From: Orbaceae bacterium lpD02
Lineage (GTDB): Bacteria; Pseudomonadota; Gammaproteobacteria; Enterobacterales; Orbaceae
Assembly (NCBI GenBank): GCA_036251875.1
Contig: CP133960.1
Coordinates: forward strand, 1,054,001-1,118,000
Length of the DNA stretch: 64,000 bases
Direction: 5' to 3'
Shown here: one piece after another, positions 1 to 9,276 of the stretch
Layout: every line of letters begins with the position of its first letter
Numbering within the stretch: the stretch's first letter is position 1
Made by a program: the position numbers and the translations under genes
Notes under the pieces: model-generated
The model's database searches: none
Told to the model about the DNA's origin: nothing
What the model saw: the letters and a program-made list of their open reading frames with translations, nothing else

Positions 1-696
1 ATTGATATAAACATGGGATGCCCAGCAAAGAAAGTAAACAAGAAACTAGCGGGATCCGCATTATTGCAATCTCCCGAATTAGTTGAACAAATTTTACTTA
101 ATGTGGTACAAGCTGTTAGCATTCCTGTGACGTTAAAAATTCGTACTGGATGGGATAAAGCTCACAAAAATTGTATAGAAATCGCACAAATCGCGCAAAA
201 ATGTGGTATAAAAGCGATTACTATTCATGGCCGAACTCGAGAATGTTTATTTAGCGGTTTGGCTGAATATGATTCAATAAAAGAAGTTAAAAAAAATATT
301 ACTATACCTGTTATAGCTAATGGTGATGTAACAGGCCCTGAAAAGGCTAAAGAAGTTTTAAAATATACTAAAGCCGATGCAGTAATGATTGGTCGAGCCG
401 CTCAAGGAAAACCATGGATTTTTGAGGATATCGGGTTTTATTTAGAGAATGAAAAATTGAAACCTGAAAAAAGTATTGATGAAGTAAAACAAATTGTTTT
501 GCAACATATCAAATCCATTCATCAATTCTATGGAGAAAAAAAAGGATTGCTGATTGCTAGGAAGCATATATTTTGGTACATCCAAAATTATATTAATAGC
601 GGTCATTTTAGGCGCTTATTTAGTGTGATTAATGATGCCGCTGAGCAGATTGAAGCACTAGAAGCATTTTTTGGTACAATTACAGTTAAGAGTTAA
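1..696 (+). CDS. dusB: tRNA-dihydrouridine synthase B, 3' part (5' end outside window)
   Basis: FMN enzyme that reduces uridine to dihydrouridine in the tRNA D-loop. The reading frame is open from base 1, so the protein is cut by the window edge. About 93 N-terminal residues are missing compared with the E. coli protein (321 aa). What remains (231 residues) starts at [11 protein letters not shown], which holds the catalytic cysteine (Cys100 in E. coli). It continues through KIRTGW, TIHGRTR, PVIANGD and [11 protein letters not shown], all typical of DusB. The stop lies 7 bases before the fis start, so dusB and fis form the usual enterobacterial two-gene operon. Identification is secure; the first ATG inside the window is an internal methionine. 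Confidence 0.95.
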   Translation: MDINMGCPAKKVNKKLAGSALLQSPELVEQILLNVVQAVSIPVTLKIRTGWDKAHKNCIEIAQIAQKCGIKAITIHGRTRECLFSGLAEYDSIKEVKKNITIPVIANGDVTGPEKAKEVLKYTKADAVMIGRAAQGKPWIFEDIGFYLENEKLKPEKSIDEVKQIVLQHIKSIHQFYGEKKGLLIARKHIFWYIQNYINSGHFRRLFSVINDAAEQIEALEAFFGTITVKS

Positions 697-703
697 AAAT
701 ACT

Positions 704-1000
704 ATGTCAGACATTCGTGTTACAGCTGAAGCTTTAAAATTTACAACGGTAAATTCTCAAGAACAAATCACTCAAAAACCGTTGAGAGATTCAGTCAAGC
801 AAGCATTAAGAAATTATTTATCACAGCTAAATGGCCAAGATCCTAGCGATCTTTATGAACTTGTTTTAGCTGAAGTTGAGCAACCATTTCTTGATATGGT
901 AATGCAGTATACACGAGGTAACCAAACTAGAGCATCAAATATGCTTGGTATTAACCGTGGAACATTACGTAAAAAACTAAAACAGTATGGTATGAGTTAG
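704..1000 (+). CDS. fis: DNA-binding protein Fis
   Basis: Small nucleoid protein that bends DNA, activates stable-RNA promoters and assists site-specific recombinases. 98 residues, the standard Fis length. The C-terminal half carries the helix-turn-helix region ([20 protein letters not shown]), almost identical to the enteric protein. An upstream in-frame ATG at 671 lies inside dusB; the start at 704 (MSDIRV) gives the canonical length. It follows dusB by 7 bases, so it is probably cotranscribed and may be translationally coupled. A terminator follows at 1031-1053. Confidence 0.97.
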   Translation: MSDIRVTAEALKFTTVNSQEQITQKPLRDSVKQALRNYLSQLNGQDPSDLYELVLAEVEQPFLDMVMQYTRGNQTRASNMLGINRGTLRKKLKQYGMS

Positions 1001-1030
1001 TCTCTTTACGTTTCAATAACTAATAGAATT

Positions 1031-1053
1031 TGGCGTATTTAGCGCCATTTTTT
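1031..1053 (+). terminator. Rho-independent terminator of dusB-fis
   Basis: Stem TGGCG/CGCCA (1031-1035 with 1043-1047), 7-base loop, followed by a run of six T on the plus strand. It sits 30 bases after the fis stop and just before the convergent end of yhhQ. Confidence 0.7.
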
Positions 1054-1054
1054 A

Positions 1055-1699
1055 TTAATTGCTGTTTTTTAATAAATTATTTAACAAAATATTCAGTAAT
1101 ACGCCATATAAAGGCAGAAAAAATAATCCACATATTAACAGTTTAAAACAATAATCGATTATTGCTATTTCAATCCAGTTTGTAGACATGAAAACATCCT
1201 CACTTCGATAAAAAGCGATACTAAAAAATATAAAAGTATCAATCATATTACCCACAATAGCTGCAACTGATGGAGCCACCCACCATTTACTGTTTTTTCT
1301 TAAATAATCAAAAACAGTAATATCGATTAGTTGTCCCACCAAGTAGGCTGAAAAACTAGCTAGAGCAATTCTAAAAATGAGTAAATTAAAATGATTAAGA
1401 GAATCTAACCCTGTCCAGGATCCATCAAAAAAGAGAACAGATATTATATAAGAAAGCAATAACGCAGGTATCATAACTACGAAAATAATTTTTCTTGCCA
1501 AATTGGCGCCAAAGATTTTGATTGTCAAATCTGTCGTTAAAAAAATAAATGGAAAAGTAAACGCTCCCCATGTTGAATGAAAACCAATAATTGAAAGTGG
1601 AATTTGCACTAAATAATTGCTTACAGCAATAATTAGTATATGAAAAAAAGCTAATTGATATAACGAATTTCGCTGTTGTTTTAGCGTAAATGAAAACAT
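1055..1699 (-). CDS. yhhQ: Queuosine precursor transporter (VUT family)
   Basis: Inner-membrane carrier of the YhhQ/DUF165 family that imports the queuosine precursors preQ0 and preQ1. 214 residues, strongly hydrophobic with about six membrane segments. Family hallmarks are visible, including the early acidic TDLTIKIFG stretch, the SAYLVGQLIDITVFDYLR segment and the NMIDTFIFFSIAF segment. It starts with ATG at 1699, 5 bases after an AAGGAA ribosome site that belongs to a preQ1-I riboswitch (1705-1740). This independently supports the substrate. queH, the last enzyme of queuosine synthesis, is in the same window at 49.2 kb. Single-gene transcription unit, convergent with fis. Confidence 0.93.
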   Translation of the reverse strand: MFSFTLKQQRNSLYQLAFFHILIIAVSNYLVQIPLSIIGFHSTWGAFTFPFIFLTTDLTIKIFGANLARKIIFVVMIPALLLSYIISVLFFDGSWTGLDSLNHFNLLIFRIALASFSAYLVGQLIDITVFDYLRKNSKWWVAPSVAAIVGNMIDTFIFFSIAFYRSEDVFMSTNWIEIAIIDYCFKLLICGLFFLPLYGVLLNILLNNLLKNSN

Positions 1700-1704
1700 A
1701 ACTA

Positions 1705-1740
1705 TTCCTTTTTAATCTAAATGGGGTTAGGGAACCCATA
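1705..1740 (-). promoter_or_regulatory. preQ1-I riboswitch controlling yhhQ translation
   Basis: On the minus strand the 5' leader reads ATGGG, loop TTCCCTAACC, CCAT, then an A-rich tail ending AAGGAA. Stem P1 pairs ATGGG (1735-1739) with CCCAT. The loop-plus-A-rich-tail arrangement matches the minimal H-type pseudoknot of preQ1-I riboswitches base for base at most positions; from memory the Thermoanaerobacter tengcongensis aptamer has the same AACCCCA core. The tail's GG is the yhhQ Shine-Dalgarno sequence, so ligand binding should hide it. I read this as translational OFF control by preQ1. The gene downstream is exactly the expected target. Confidence 0.82.
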
Positions 1741-1930
1741 AATAACAATACTATTTATTGTTTTTATACTACAAATATTTATGCAGCAATTATCTGGATA
1801 TTATAGCTGGTATAACCATTTTTCTAATATAGCCAAATAATCATTATCTAATAAGGTTTAATTCACTTGATTATTGATTATTGATTATTTATTTTTTCTT
1901 AGTTTATATGGAAAATTTTAAATAACAGAT

Positions 1931-1960
1931 AAAAAAGCACTAGTAAATACTAGTGCTTTG
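1931..1960 (-). terminator. Rho-independent terminator after ihfA
   Basis: Perfect 11-bp stem AAAGCACTAGT/ACTAGTGCTTT (1934-1944, 1949-1959) with an AAAT loop. On the minus strand it is followed by six T. It lies about 20 bases past the ihfA stop and ends the thrS-to-ihfA operon. Confidence 0.88.
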
Positions 1961-1978
1961 AACAATGAAATTAAAAAT

Positions 1979-2275
1979 TTAATTAGATCTTAAATTTTTT
2001 TCGATACGTTCTCTAAACTTAATACCAGGTCTGAATGTTACTACTCTGCGAGCAGTAATATCAACATTCTCACCTGTTTTAGGATTTCTCCCAGGTCGAG
2101 AACTTTTATCTCGAATAGTAAAATTGCCAAAACCTGATAATTTTACTGTTTCACCTTTTTCTAGGGCGACTCGAATTTCTTCAAAAAAAAGTTCTACAAG
2201 AACTTTTGATTCTTGTCTATCTATATTAAGTTTGTCGGTTAGACGCTCTGCAATATCAGCTTTAGTTAATGTCAT
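1979..2275 (-). CDS. ihfA: Integration host factor subunit alpha
   Basis: Sequence-specific DNA-bending protein that works as a heterodimer with IhfB. 98 residues, family length. The start [12 protein letters not shown] and the DNA-contacting arm ([20 protein letters not shown]) are diagnostic of the alpha subunit rather than HU. Located 5 bases after pheT as in enterobacteria, so it ends the translation operon. A strong terminator follows. Confidence 0.97.
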   Translation of the reverse strand: MTLTKADIAERLTDKLNIDRQESKVLVELFFEEIRVALEKGETVKLSGFGNFTIRDKSSRPGRNPKTGENVDITARRVVTFRPGIKFRERIEKNLRSN

Positions 2276-2280
2276 AATTA

Positions 2281-4668
2281 TTATTCTCTTAATAATGCTT
2301 TAAAACGGTTTTGTAAAGCAGCAATACACTGGTTTACAATATGATTTATGTCTTCATCTGCTAGTGTACGTTTTTTATCTTGTAATATCAAACTGATAGC
2401 TAAACTCTTTTGTCCTTCTTTTATGTTATCACCTTGATATATGTCAAATAAATTTACATCTACTAACTGTTCACCACCTGTATTTCTACAGGTACTAAGA
2501 ATATCTGCTGCACAAATATTACTATCAACAATAATCGCTATGTCGCGACGATTTGCTGGGTACTTTGAAATATCTTGAGCAACAGCAATTTTCTTAGTGT
2601 TAATTTTATCTAAAATTAGTTCAAAAACAAGCGCTTTGCTATTTAAACTTAATTTCTTTTCGATCTCTGGGTGTAAAACACCCAAATAACCAGCTAACTG
2701 ATTTTTAATATAGATTGATGCACTTTGTCCTGGGTGCAACGCTGGATTATCTGACGCCTTAAATTCAGCATGCTCATTAATACCAGATATAGCTAAAATC
2801 GCTTCCACGTCACCTTTTAAATCAAAAAAGTCAACTGATTGCTTTTTAATTGCCCAGTGCTCATCATAAACACTACCAGTTATGACACCAGAAAGGACGA
2901 ATTGCTGCTTAACGCCATATTCACTTTTAACATCTGGTATAAACCTCAATCCAGTTTCAAATAAACGAATACGTTGCTGTTGTCTATTTTGATTATAAAT
3001 AACTGCGTCTAGTAGTCCTGACCATAATGATAAACGCATAGCTGACATTTCGCTTGAAATGGGATTAGGTAAAATAATTGCTTGTTGCTTTGGATGTAAT
3101 AAAGCTTGAATTTTGGGATCCACAAAGCTATAGGTTACAGCTTCTTGATAGCCTCTATTAACTAATAGATCTTTAAAATTTTTGTCTAAAATATGTGTTT
3201 CAGAGTTAGGCTTCATAACTAATTCAACATTAATGTGTTGATTCGGGATATTGTTATAGCCGTAAATACGTGCAACTTCTTCAATAAGATCTTCTTCAAT
3301 CTGAATATCGAACCGCCAGCTAGGCGCTTTAACTTGCCAAGTATTTTTTTCTTCAAACACTTCACAGCCTAGTCTAACCAAAATATCGGTAATACGCTGA
3401 GAATCAATATGATAACCAATTAAGCTATCAATTTTTTCCCGCCGTAATAAAATCATAGCCTGTTTAGGCATTTCACTTGGCTGAGTAACATCAATAATTG
3501 GTCCTGCAAACCCACCACAAATGCTTAACAATAACGCTGTCGCACGTTCCATCGCTTTATGCTGTAACGCTGGATCAACACCTCTTTCGTATCGGTGTGA
3601 TGCTTCTGTATGTAAACCATATTCCCTTGCTTTGCCCGCAATCGCAAGCGGAGAGAAAAATGCGGCCTCTAACAAAATATCTTTCGTTTCAGTTGAGACG
3701 CCAGAATCTTTACCACCAAAAATACCCGCTAATGCTAATGCTTTTTTATCATCAGCAATCACTAAAGTATCTGCATTTATCTCAATTTCATTACCATCTA
3801 ATAACACTAATTTTTCTTGTGGATGAGCATAGCGAATAGTAATTCCACCATCAATTTTTTGCAGATCAAAAGCATGCATCGGATGGCCAAGCTCGATTAA
3901 AACATAATTAGTTATATCAACAACAACATCGATTGAACGAATCCCACTACGGCGTAGCTTTTCTTTTATCCATAACGGTGTTGGTGCTAGAACATCTATA
4001 CCTCGAATAACTCGGCCTAAATAACATGGTGCGGCTTTCGGTTCAATAACGTTAATATTAATTTTATCATCAATACTAATAGCTGGATTTGGAAATTCTG
4101 GTTCAATTAAAGCTAGATTATTAACCGCGGAAATATCACGGGCTATCCCAATAATACCAAAACAGTCCGCACGGTTTGGCGTAACGCTAACTTCGATAGT
4201 ATGATCATCTAATTGCAAATATTGACGGATATCTTGCCCCAATGGCGCATCATTTGGCAGCTCAATAATACCATCATGGTCATCACTAATACCCAATTCT
4301 GTGTACGAACATAACATCCCTTCGGATGGCTCACCACGCAGTTTCGCTGCCTTAATATGAAAATCACCGGGTAATATTGCACCAATTTTTGCACATGCAA
4401 CCACTAAGCCTTCTCGACAATTAGGCGCCCCGCAAACGATATTTAATAGATCTTCTTGCCCTATATCAACTTTAGCCACTCGTAATTTGTCAGCATTTGG
4501 ATGCTGCACACATTCAACGACTTTACCCACAACAACGCCAGTAAAAGGACTTGCCACTTTCTCAACATCATCAACTTCAAGTCCAGCCATCGTAAGCTGA
4601 TCTGATAATTGCTCACTACTTATATCTGGGTTTACCCATTCACGTAGCCAACTTTCACTAAATTTCAT
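2281..4668 (-). CDS. pheT: Phenylalanyl-tRNA synthetase beta subunit
   Basis: Beta chain of the (alpha-beta)2 PheRS that charges tRNA-Phe. 795 residues, the same length as in enterobacteria. The order is an N-terminal tRNA-binding EMAP-like domain (about residues 40-150, with [12 protein letters not shown]), the B3/B4 editing domain ([15 protein letters not shown]), B5, the catalytic-like core ([16 protein letters not shown]) and the C-terminal ferredoxin-fold anticodon domain ([14 protein letters not shown]). It starts 16 bases after pheS with AGGGA upstream. Downstream of the pheM attenuator, so expected to respond to charged tRNA-Phe. Confidence 0.98.
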   Translation of the reverse strand: MKFSESWLREWVNPDISSEQLSDQLTMAGLEVDDVEKVASPFTGVVVGKVVECVQHPNADKLRVAKVDIGQEDLLNIVCGAPNCREGLVVACAKIGAILPGDFHIKAAKLRGEPSEGMLCSYTELGISDDHDGIIELPNDAPLGQDIRQYLQLDDHTIEVSVTPNRADCFGIIGIARDISAVNNLALIEPEFPNPAISIDDKININVIEPKAAPCYLGRVIRGIDVLAPTPLWIKEKLRRSGIRSIDVVVDITNYVLIELGHPMHAFDLQKIDGGITIRYAHPQEKLVLLDGNEIEINADTLVIADDKKALALAGIFGGKDSGVSTETKDILLEAAFFSPLAIAGKAREYGLHTEASHRYERGVDPALQHKAMERATALLLSICGGFAGPIIDVTQPSEMPKQAMILLRREKIDSLIGYHIDSQRITDILVRLGCEVFEEKNTWQVKAPSWRFDIQIEEDLIEEVARIYGYNNIPNQHINVELVMKPNSETHILDKNFKDLLVNRGYQEAVTYSFVDPKIQALLHPKQQAIILPNPISSEMSAMRLSLWSGLLDAVIYNQNRQQQRIRLFETGLRFIPDVKSEYGVKQQFVLSGVITGSVYDEHWAIKKQSVDFFDLKGDVEAILAISGINEHAEFKASDNPALHPGQSASIYIKNQLAGYLGVLHPEIEKKLSLNSKALVFELILDKINTKKIAVAQDISKYPANRRDIAIIVDSNICAADILSTCRNTGGEQLVDVNLFDIYQGDNIKEGQKSLAISLILQDKKRTLADEDINHIVNQCIAALQNRFKALLRE

Positions 4669-4684
4669 GTTTGGTTCCCTCAGA

Positions 4685-5683
<999 letters not shown>

Positions 5684-5735
5684 TTAGTTTGGTTACATTT
5701 TCATAGTAATAATTTTTTTTACAAACGTTTAATAC

Positions 5736-5763
5736 AAAAAAAGCCTCTAAATGAGGCTCTTTC
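5736..5763 (-). terminator. pheST attenuator (terminator form)
   Basis: On the minus strand a GAGCCTC/GAGGCTT-type hairpin (5741-5747 with 5753-5759) is followed by a run of T, between the PheM leader peptide and pheS. The same transcript can form competing stems. AAATGAG at the pheM stop (5802-5808) is complementary to CTCATTT in the terminator's 5' arm (5749-5755), and TGAGG at 5790-5794 to CCTCA. A ribosome stalled on the Phe codons would leave these free, giving classic attenuation. The pairing logic is my inference; the hairpin and complementarities are in the sequence. Confidence 0.75.
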
Positions 5764-5802
5764 TACAATTCGTTTTCGTTTTCATTCTACCTCAAAATGA
5801 AC

Positions 5803-5847
5803 TCATTTTATTAAGCTAAAAAAGAAACGAAAAAAAACGGCATACAT
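5803..5847 (-). CDS. pheM: PheST operon leader peptide PheM
   Basis: 14-residue reading frame MYAVFFRFFFSLIK ending in TGA, with five phenylalanines. It has the RFFF core at the same place as E. coli PheM, also 14 residues and in the same position between rplT and pheS. An AAAGAGAAAA purine stretch precedes the ATG. Its job is to sense phenylalanyl-tRNA: slow translation of the Phe codons prevents the terminator at 5736-5763 from forming. Too short for normal gene finding, but length, composition, position and the following terminator agree. Confidence 0.88.
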   Translation of the reverse strand: MYAVFFRFFFSLIK

Positions 5848-5883
5848 AATATTTTCTCTTTATAATTTAATTTTAGTGATAAA

Positions 5884-5909
5884 TTGAGGTCGAATCGCTT
5901 CGACCTCAA
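5884..5909 (-). terminator. Hairpin after rplT (possible partial terminator)
   Basis: Perfect 11-bp stem TTGAGGTCGAA/TTCGACCTCAA with a TCGC loop, 6 bases past the rplT stop. The T-rich run after it on the minus strand is weak (AATTTATC), so it may be a processing or partial-termination hairpin separating the ribosomal genes from pheM-pheST. Confidence 0.5.
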
Positions 5910-5915
5910 CCAAAA

Positions 5916-6287
<372 letters not shown>

Positions 6288-6291
6288 TTAA

Positions 6292-6489
6292 TTAAGCGTA
6301 TGGAACACACGCTTTGACTAAACCTAAATCACCTTTTGAAATCATGGTTAAACCACGAAGGTGACGTTTACGCTTAGTCGATTTCTTGGTTAAGATATGA
6401 CTCTTGTTCGCTTGCTTGTGTTTAAATCCACCAGAAGCTGTCTTTTTGAAGCGTTTTGCTGCGCCTCGTACAGTTTTAATTTTTGGCAT
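6292..6489 (-). CDS. rpmI: 50S ribosomal protein L35
   Basis: 65-residue, very basic ribosomal protein ([20 protein letters not shown]) of standard length. It lies between infC and rplT. In E. coli the L20 repressor acts on the leader of this gene, so rpmI and rplT are translationally coupled. I did not resolve the operator structure here. Confidence 0.98.
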   Translation of the reverse strand: MPKIKTVRGAAKRFKKTASGGFKHKQANKSHILTKKSTKRKRHLRGLTMISKGDLGLVKACVPYA

Positions 6490-6578
6490 AATAATACTTC
6501 CACATCCGCATTGTTAATAACATAAAATAAAAGGTGTTATTCAATATATAAATACCGAATAAACTTGTTAAAACCTTG

Positions 6579-7118
6579 TTATTTCTTCTTCGGTGCAAGC
6601 ACCATAATCATTTGGCGTCCTTCAATCTTAGTTGGATAAGATTCAACAACAGCCAAATCAGCTAAGTCATCTTTAATGCGTTCAAGCATCTCAGCACCTA
6701 ACTGTTGGTGAGCCATTTCACGACCACGGAATCGTAGCGTAACTTTAGCTTTATCACCATCTTCAAGAAAGCGAATCAGGCTGCGGAGTTTTACCTGATA
6801 GTCACCTTCATCTGTACCAGGTCGAAATTTTATTTCTTTAACCTGAACAACCTTTTGTTTCTTCTTCTGTTCTTTTGTTGCCTTGCTCTTTTCATAGATA
6901 AATTTGCCGTAATCCATGATGCGACAAACTGGCGGCTCAGCATTTGGACTTATCTCTACCAAGTCTAGAGACATTTCATCTGCTTGCTTTATTGCTTCAC
7001 TTAGGCTAACAACACCAAGTTGCTCACCTTCAATACCTGTTAATCGGACTTCTTGTGCTGTAATTTCATCATTAATTTTATGAGCACGAGTGGGTTGAAT
7101 ACGTTTTCCGGCTTTAAT
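6579..7118 (-). CDS. infC: Translation initiation factor IF-3 (ATT start codon)
   Basis: Binds 30S subunits, blocks 50S joining and proofreads start codons. The homologous region extends 48 codons upstream of the first in-frame ATG (6974). Reading back, the frame continues [16 protein letters not shown] to an ATT at 7118-7116, preceded by a strong GGAGG 8 bases away. This gives 179 residues, against 180 in E. coli, whose infC also begins with ATT. A non-canonical start lets IF-3 repress its own translation. Domains: N-domain to about residue 75, a lysine-rich linker around 85-95 ([20 protein letters not shown]) and a C-domain. It follows thrS by 38 bases. Confidence 0.93.
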   Translation of the reverse strand: MKAGKRIQPTRAHKINDEITAQEVRLTGIEGEQLGVVSLSEAIKQADEMSLDLVEISPNAEPPVCRIMDYGKFIYEKSKATKEQKKKQKVVQVKEIKFRPGTDEGDYQVKLRSLIRFLEDGDKAKVTLRFRGREMAHQQLGAEMLERIKDDLADLAVVESYPTKIEGRQMIMVLAPKKK

Positions 7119-7156
7119 ACTTAAATCCTCCAGTCAAATAACAATAACAAACCAGC

Positions 7157-9085
7157 TTATTCGCTGATTTGATTCAAAGAACGAGTACGAATTTCATTCT
7201 GCAACAATTCTACAACATGTTCGACTTCAAAGCTACCAAGATCTTTACCTTGACGAGTACGAACTGAAACTTTTCCAGCTTCGACTTCCTTATCACCACA
7301 AACTAACATGTAAGGAACGCGTTTTAAAGTGTGTTCACGGATTTTAAAACCAATTTTTTCATTTCGTAAATCAGCTTTAGCACGGATACCTGCATTTTGT
7401 AATTTTTCAGTCAACTGCCTAACATAATCAGCTTGATTATCCGTAATATTTATTACTTCAACTTGAGTAGGCGCTAACCATGTAGGGAAAAAACCAGCGC
7501 AGTTTTCTGTTAATATACCAATAAAACGTTCCATCGAACCTAAAATTGCTCGATGTATCATCACTGGAATATGACGATCATTATCCTCGCCAATATAAGT
7601 GGCATCAAGGCGGTCAGGCAACATAAAATCTAGCTGAACAGTTCCGCATTGCCATGCCCTGCCAAGACAATCATGTAATGTAAATTCAATTTTAGGCCCA
7701 TAAAATGCACCTTCGCCAGGTAGGTATTCAAATTTGATACCATTTTCAGTTAAACATTCGGCTAAATCTTTTTCAGCAATATCCCACACTTCTTCTCGCC
7801 CTATACGCTTTTCTGGGCGAGTAGATAGTTTAACGGTGATATCTTTAAAGCCAAATGTACTGTACATGTCATAAACCATTTTAATACAGCTATTAACCTC
7901 TTGGCGAATCTGACGTTCAGTACAGAAAATATGAGCATCATCTTGAGTAAAACCACGTACACGCATTAACCCATGTAATGAACCAGACGGTTCATTACGA
8001 TGACAACTACCAAATTCAGCCATTCTAAGTGGTAAATCGCGGTAAGATTTTAATCCTTGGTTGAAAATTTGCACATGACCAGGACAGTTCATTGGCTTAA
8101 TACAATACTCACGGTTTTCAGACGATGTGGTAAACATCAAATCTTTATAATTATCCCAATGACCTGTTTTTTCCCACAACACGCGATCCATCATAAATGG
8201 ACCTTTCACTTCTTGATATTGGTATTCTTTTAATTTTACACGCACAAAAACTTCAAGTTCTCTAAAGATAGTCCAACCATCATTATGCCAAAACACCATT
8301 CCTGGCGCTTCTTCTTGCATATGATATAAATCAAGCTGTTTACCAATACGTCGATGATCACGTTTCGCTGCTTCTTCTAAAAATTGCAAGTAAGCATCGA
8401 GTTGTTTTTTGTCCGCCCAAGCCGTGCCGTAAATGCGTTGTAACATTTTATTATTACTGTCACCTCGCCAATACGCACCAGCAATTTTTTGTAATTTCAA
8501 ATGATGACAAAAACGCATATTGGGCACATGTGGCCCTCGGCACATATCAATATATTCTTCGTGGTGATATAGCGCAGGGGTTGCATCTTTAGCAATATTG
8601 TCATCAAGAATCGCAAGCTTATATGGTTCAGATCTTTCACTAAAAACATCGTAAGCTTTCTGCCAGCTCACGACTTCTTTAACTACATCATAATTCTTTT
8701 TAGCTAATTCTAACATGCGTTTTTCTAACGTATCTAAATCGTCTTGAGTTAGCGTATGATCTAAGTCGACATCATAATAAAAACCATTGTCGATGGTCGG
8801 GCCAATTGCCATTTTAGTATTAGGCCAAAGTTGTTTAATTGCATGACCAAGTAAATGGGCGCATGAATGGCGAATAATTTCAAGCCCATCATCATCTTTG
8901 GCTGTAATGATTGCAACATTAGCATTGTGTTCAATGAGATCACAAGCATCTTTTCTTTCGCCGTTAACTCGACCAGCAATGCAAGCTTTTGCAAGGCCGG
9001 AACCAATACTTTGTGCAATTTCAAGTATTGTTACAGGTTTATCAAATTGACGTTCGCTTCCATCAGGAAGAGTAATAATTGGCAT
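7157..9085 (-). CDS. thrS: Threonyl-tRNA synthetase
   Basis: Charges tRNA-Thr and edits Ser-tRNA-Thr. 642 residues, as in E. coli. Order: TGS domain (1-62), editing domain with [10 protein letters not shown] (zinc/editing histidines, about 73-82), class II core (motif 2 region with [20 protein letters not shown]; zinc ligands Cys in MNCPGH and histidines later) and the C-terminal anticodon domain (from about 540). First gene of the operon. A hairpin resembling the tRNA-Thr anticodon arm lies in its leader (9107-9127), implying E. coli-style translational autorepression. Confidence 0.98.
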   Translation of the reverse strand: MPIITLPDGSERQFDKPVTILEIAQSIGSGLAKACIAGRVNGERKDACDLIEHNANVAIITAKDDDGLEIIRHSCAHLLGHAIKQLWPNTKMAIGPTIDNGFYYDVDLDHTLTQDDLDTLEKRMLELAKKNYDVVKEVVSWQKAYDVFSERSEPYKLAILDDNIAKDATPALYHHEEYIDMCRGPHVPNMRFCHHLKLQKIAGAYWRGDSNNKMLQRIYGTAWADKKQLDAYLQFLEEAAKRDHRRIGKQLDLYHMQEEAPGMVFWHNDGWTIFRELEVFVRVKLKEYQYQEVKGPFMMDRVLWEKTGHWDNYKDLMFTTSSENREYCIKPMNCPGHVQIFNQGLKSYRDLPLRMAEFGSCHRNEPSGSLHGLMRVRGFTQDDAHIFCTERQIRQEVNSCIKMVYDMYSTFGFKDITVKLSTRPEKRIGREEVWDIAEKDLAECLTENGIKFEYLPGEGAFYGPKIEFTLHDCLGRAWQCGTVQLDFMLPDRLDATYIGEDNDRHIPVMIHRAILGSMERFIGILTENCAGFFPTWLAPTQVEVINITDNQADYVRQLTEKLQNAGIRAKADLRNEKIGFKIREHTLKRVPYMLVCGDKEVEAGKVSVRTRQGKDLGSFEVEHVVELLQNEIRTRSLNQISE

Positions 9086-9106
9086 GATAGTTCCTTAATT
9101 ACAGTG

Positions 9107-9127
9107 GTGCGCCACACGACAGCGCAC
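9107..9127 (-). promoter_or_regulatory. thrS translational operator (tRNA-Thr anticodon-arm mimic)
   Basis: On the minus strand GTGCGC pairs with GCGCAC. Allowing one T-G closing pair leaves a seven-base loop GTCGTGT, whose positions 3-5 are CGT, the anticodon of tRNA-Thr(CGU). It lies 22-42 bases upstream of the thrS ATG, just before the ribosome site (AAGGA). E. coli thrS has such an operator with a CGU loop, bound by ThrRS itself to block ribosome binding. The hairpin and loop are visible; the function is inferred from the E. coli case. Confidence 0.72.
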
Positions 9128-9276
9128 GTGCATTATTGAGTTTTAATTATTATATTACTAAATTTTATGATCGCGTATAGTATCACGAATTATTACTGCT
9201 TAAAACAACAGTTTCATGATAATAAACCAAACCTTAATATCATTTTTTACATATTCAAAAAATATAAACATTATTA

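Noticed and set aside
1425-1748. 107-codon minus-strand frame overlapping yhhQ
   Set aside because: It is out of frame with yhhQ, begins inside the preQ1 riboswitch, and its composition is that of a shifted membrane-protein frame.
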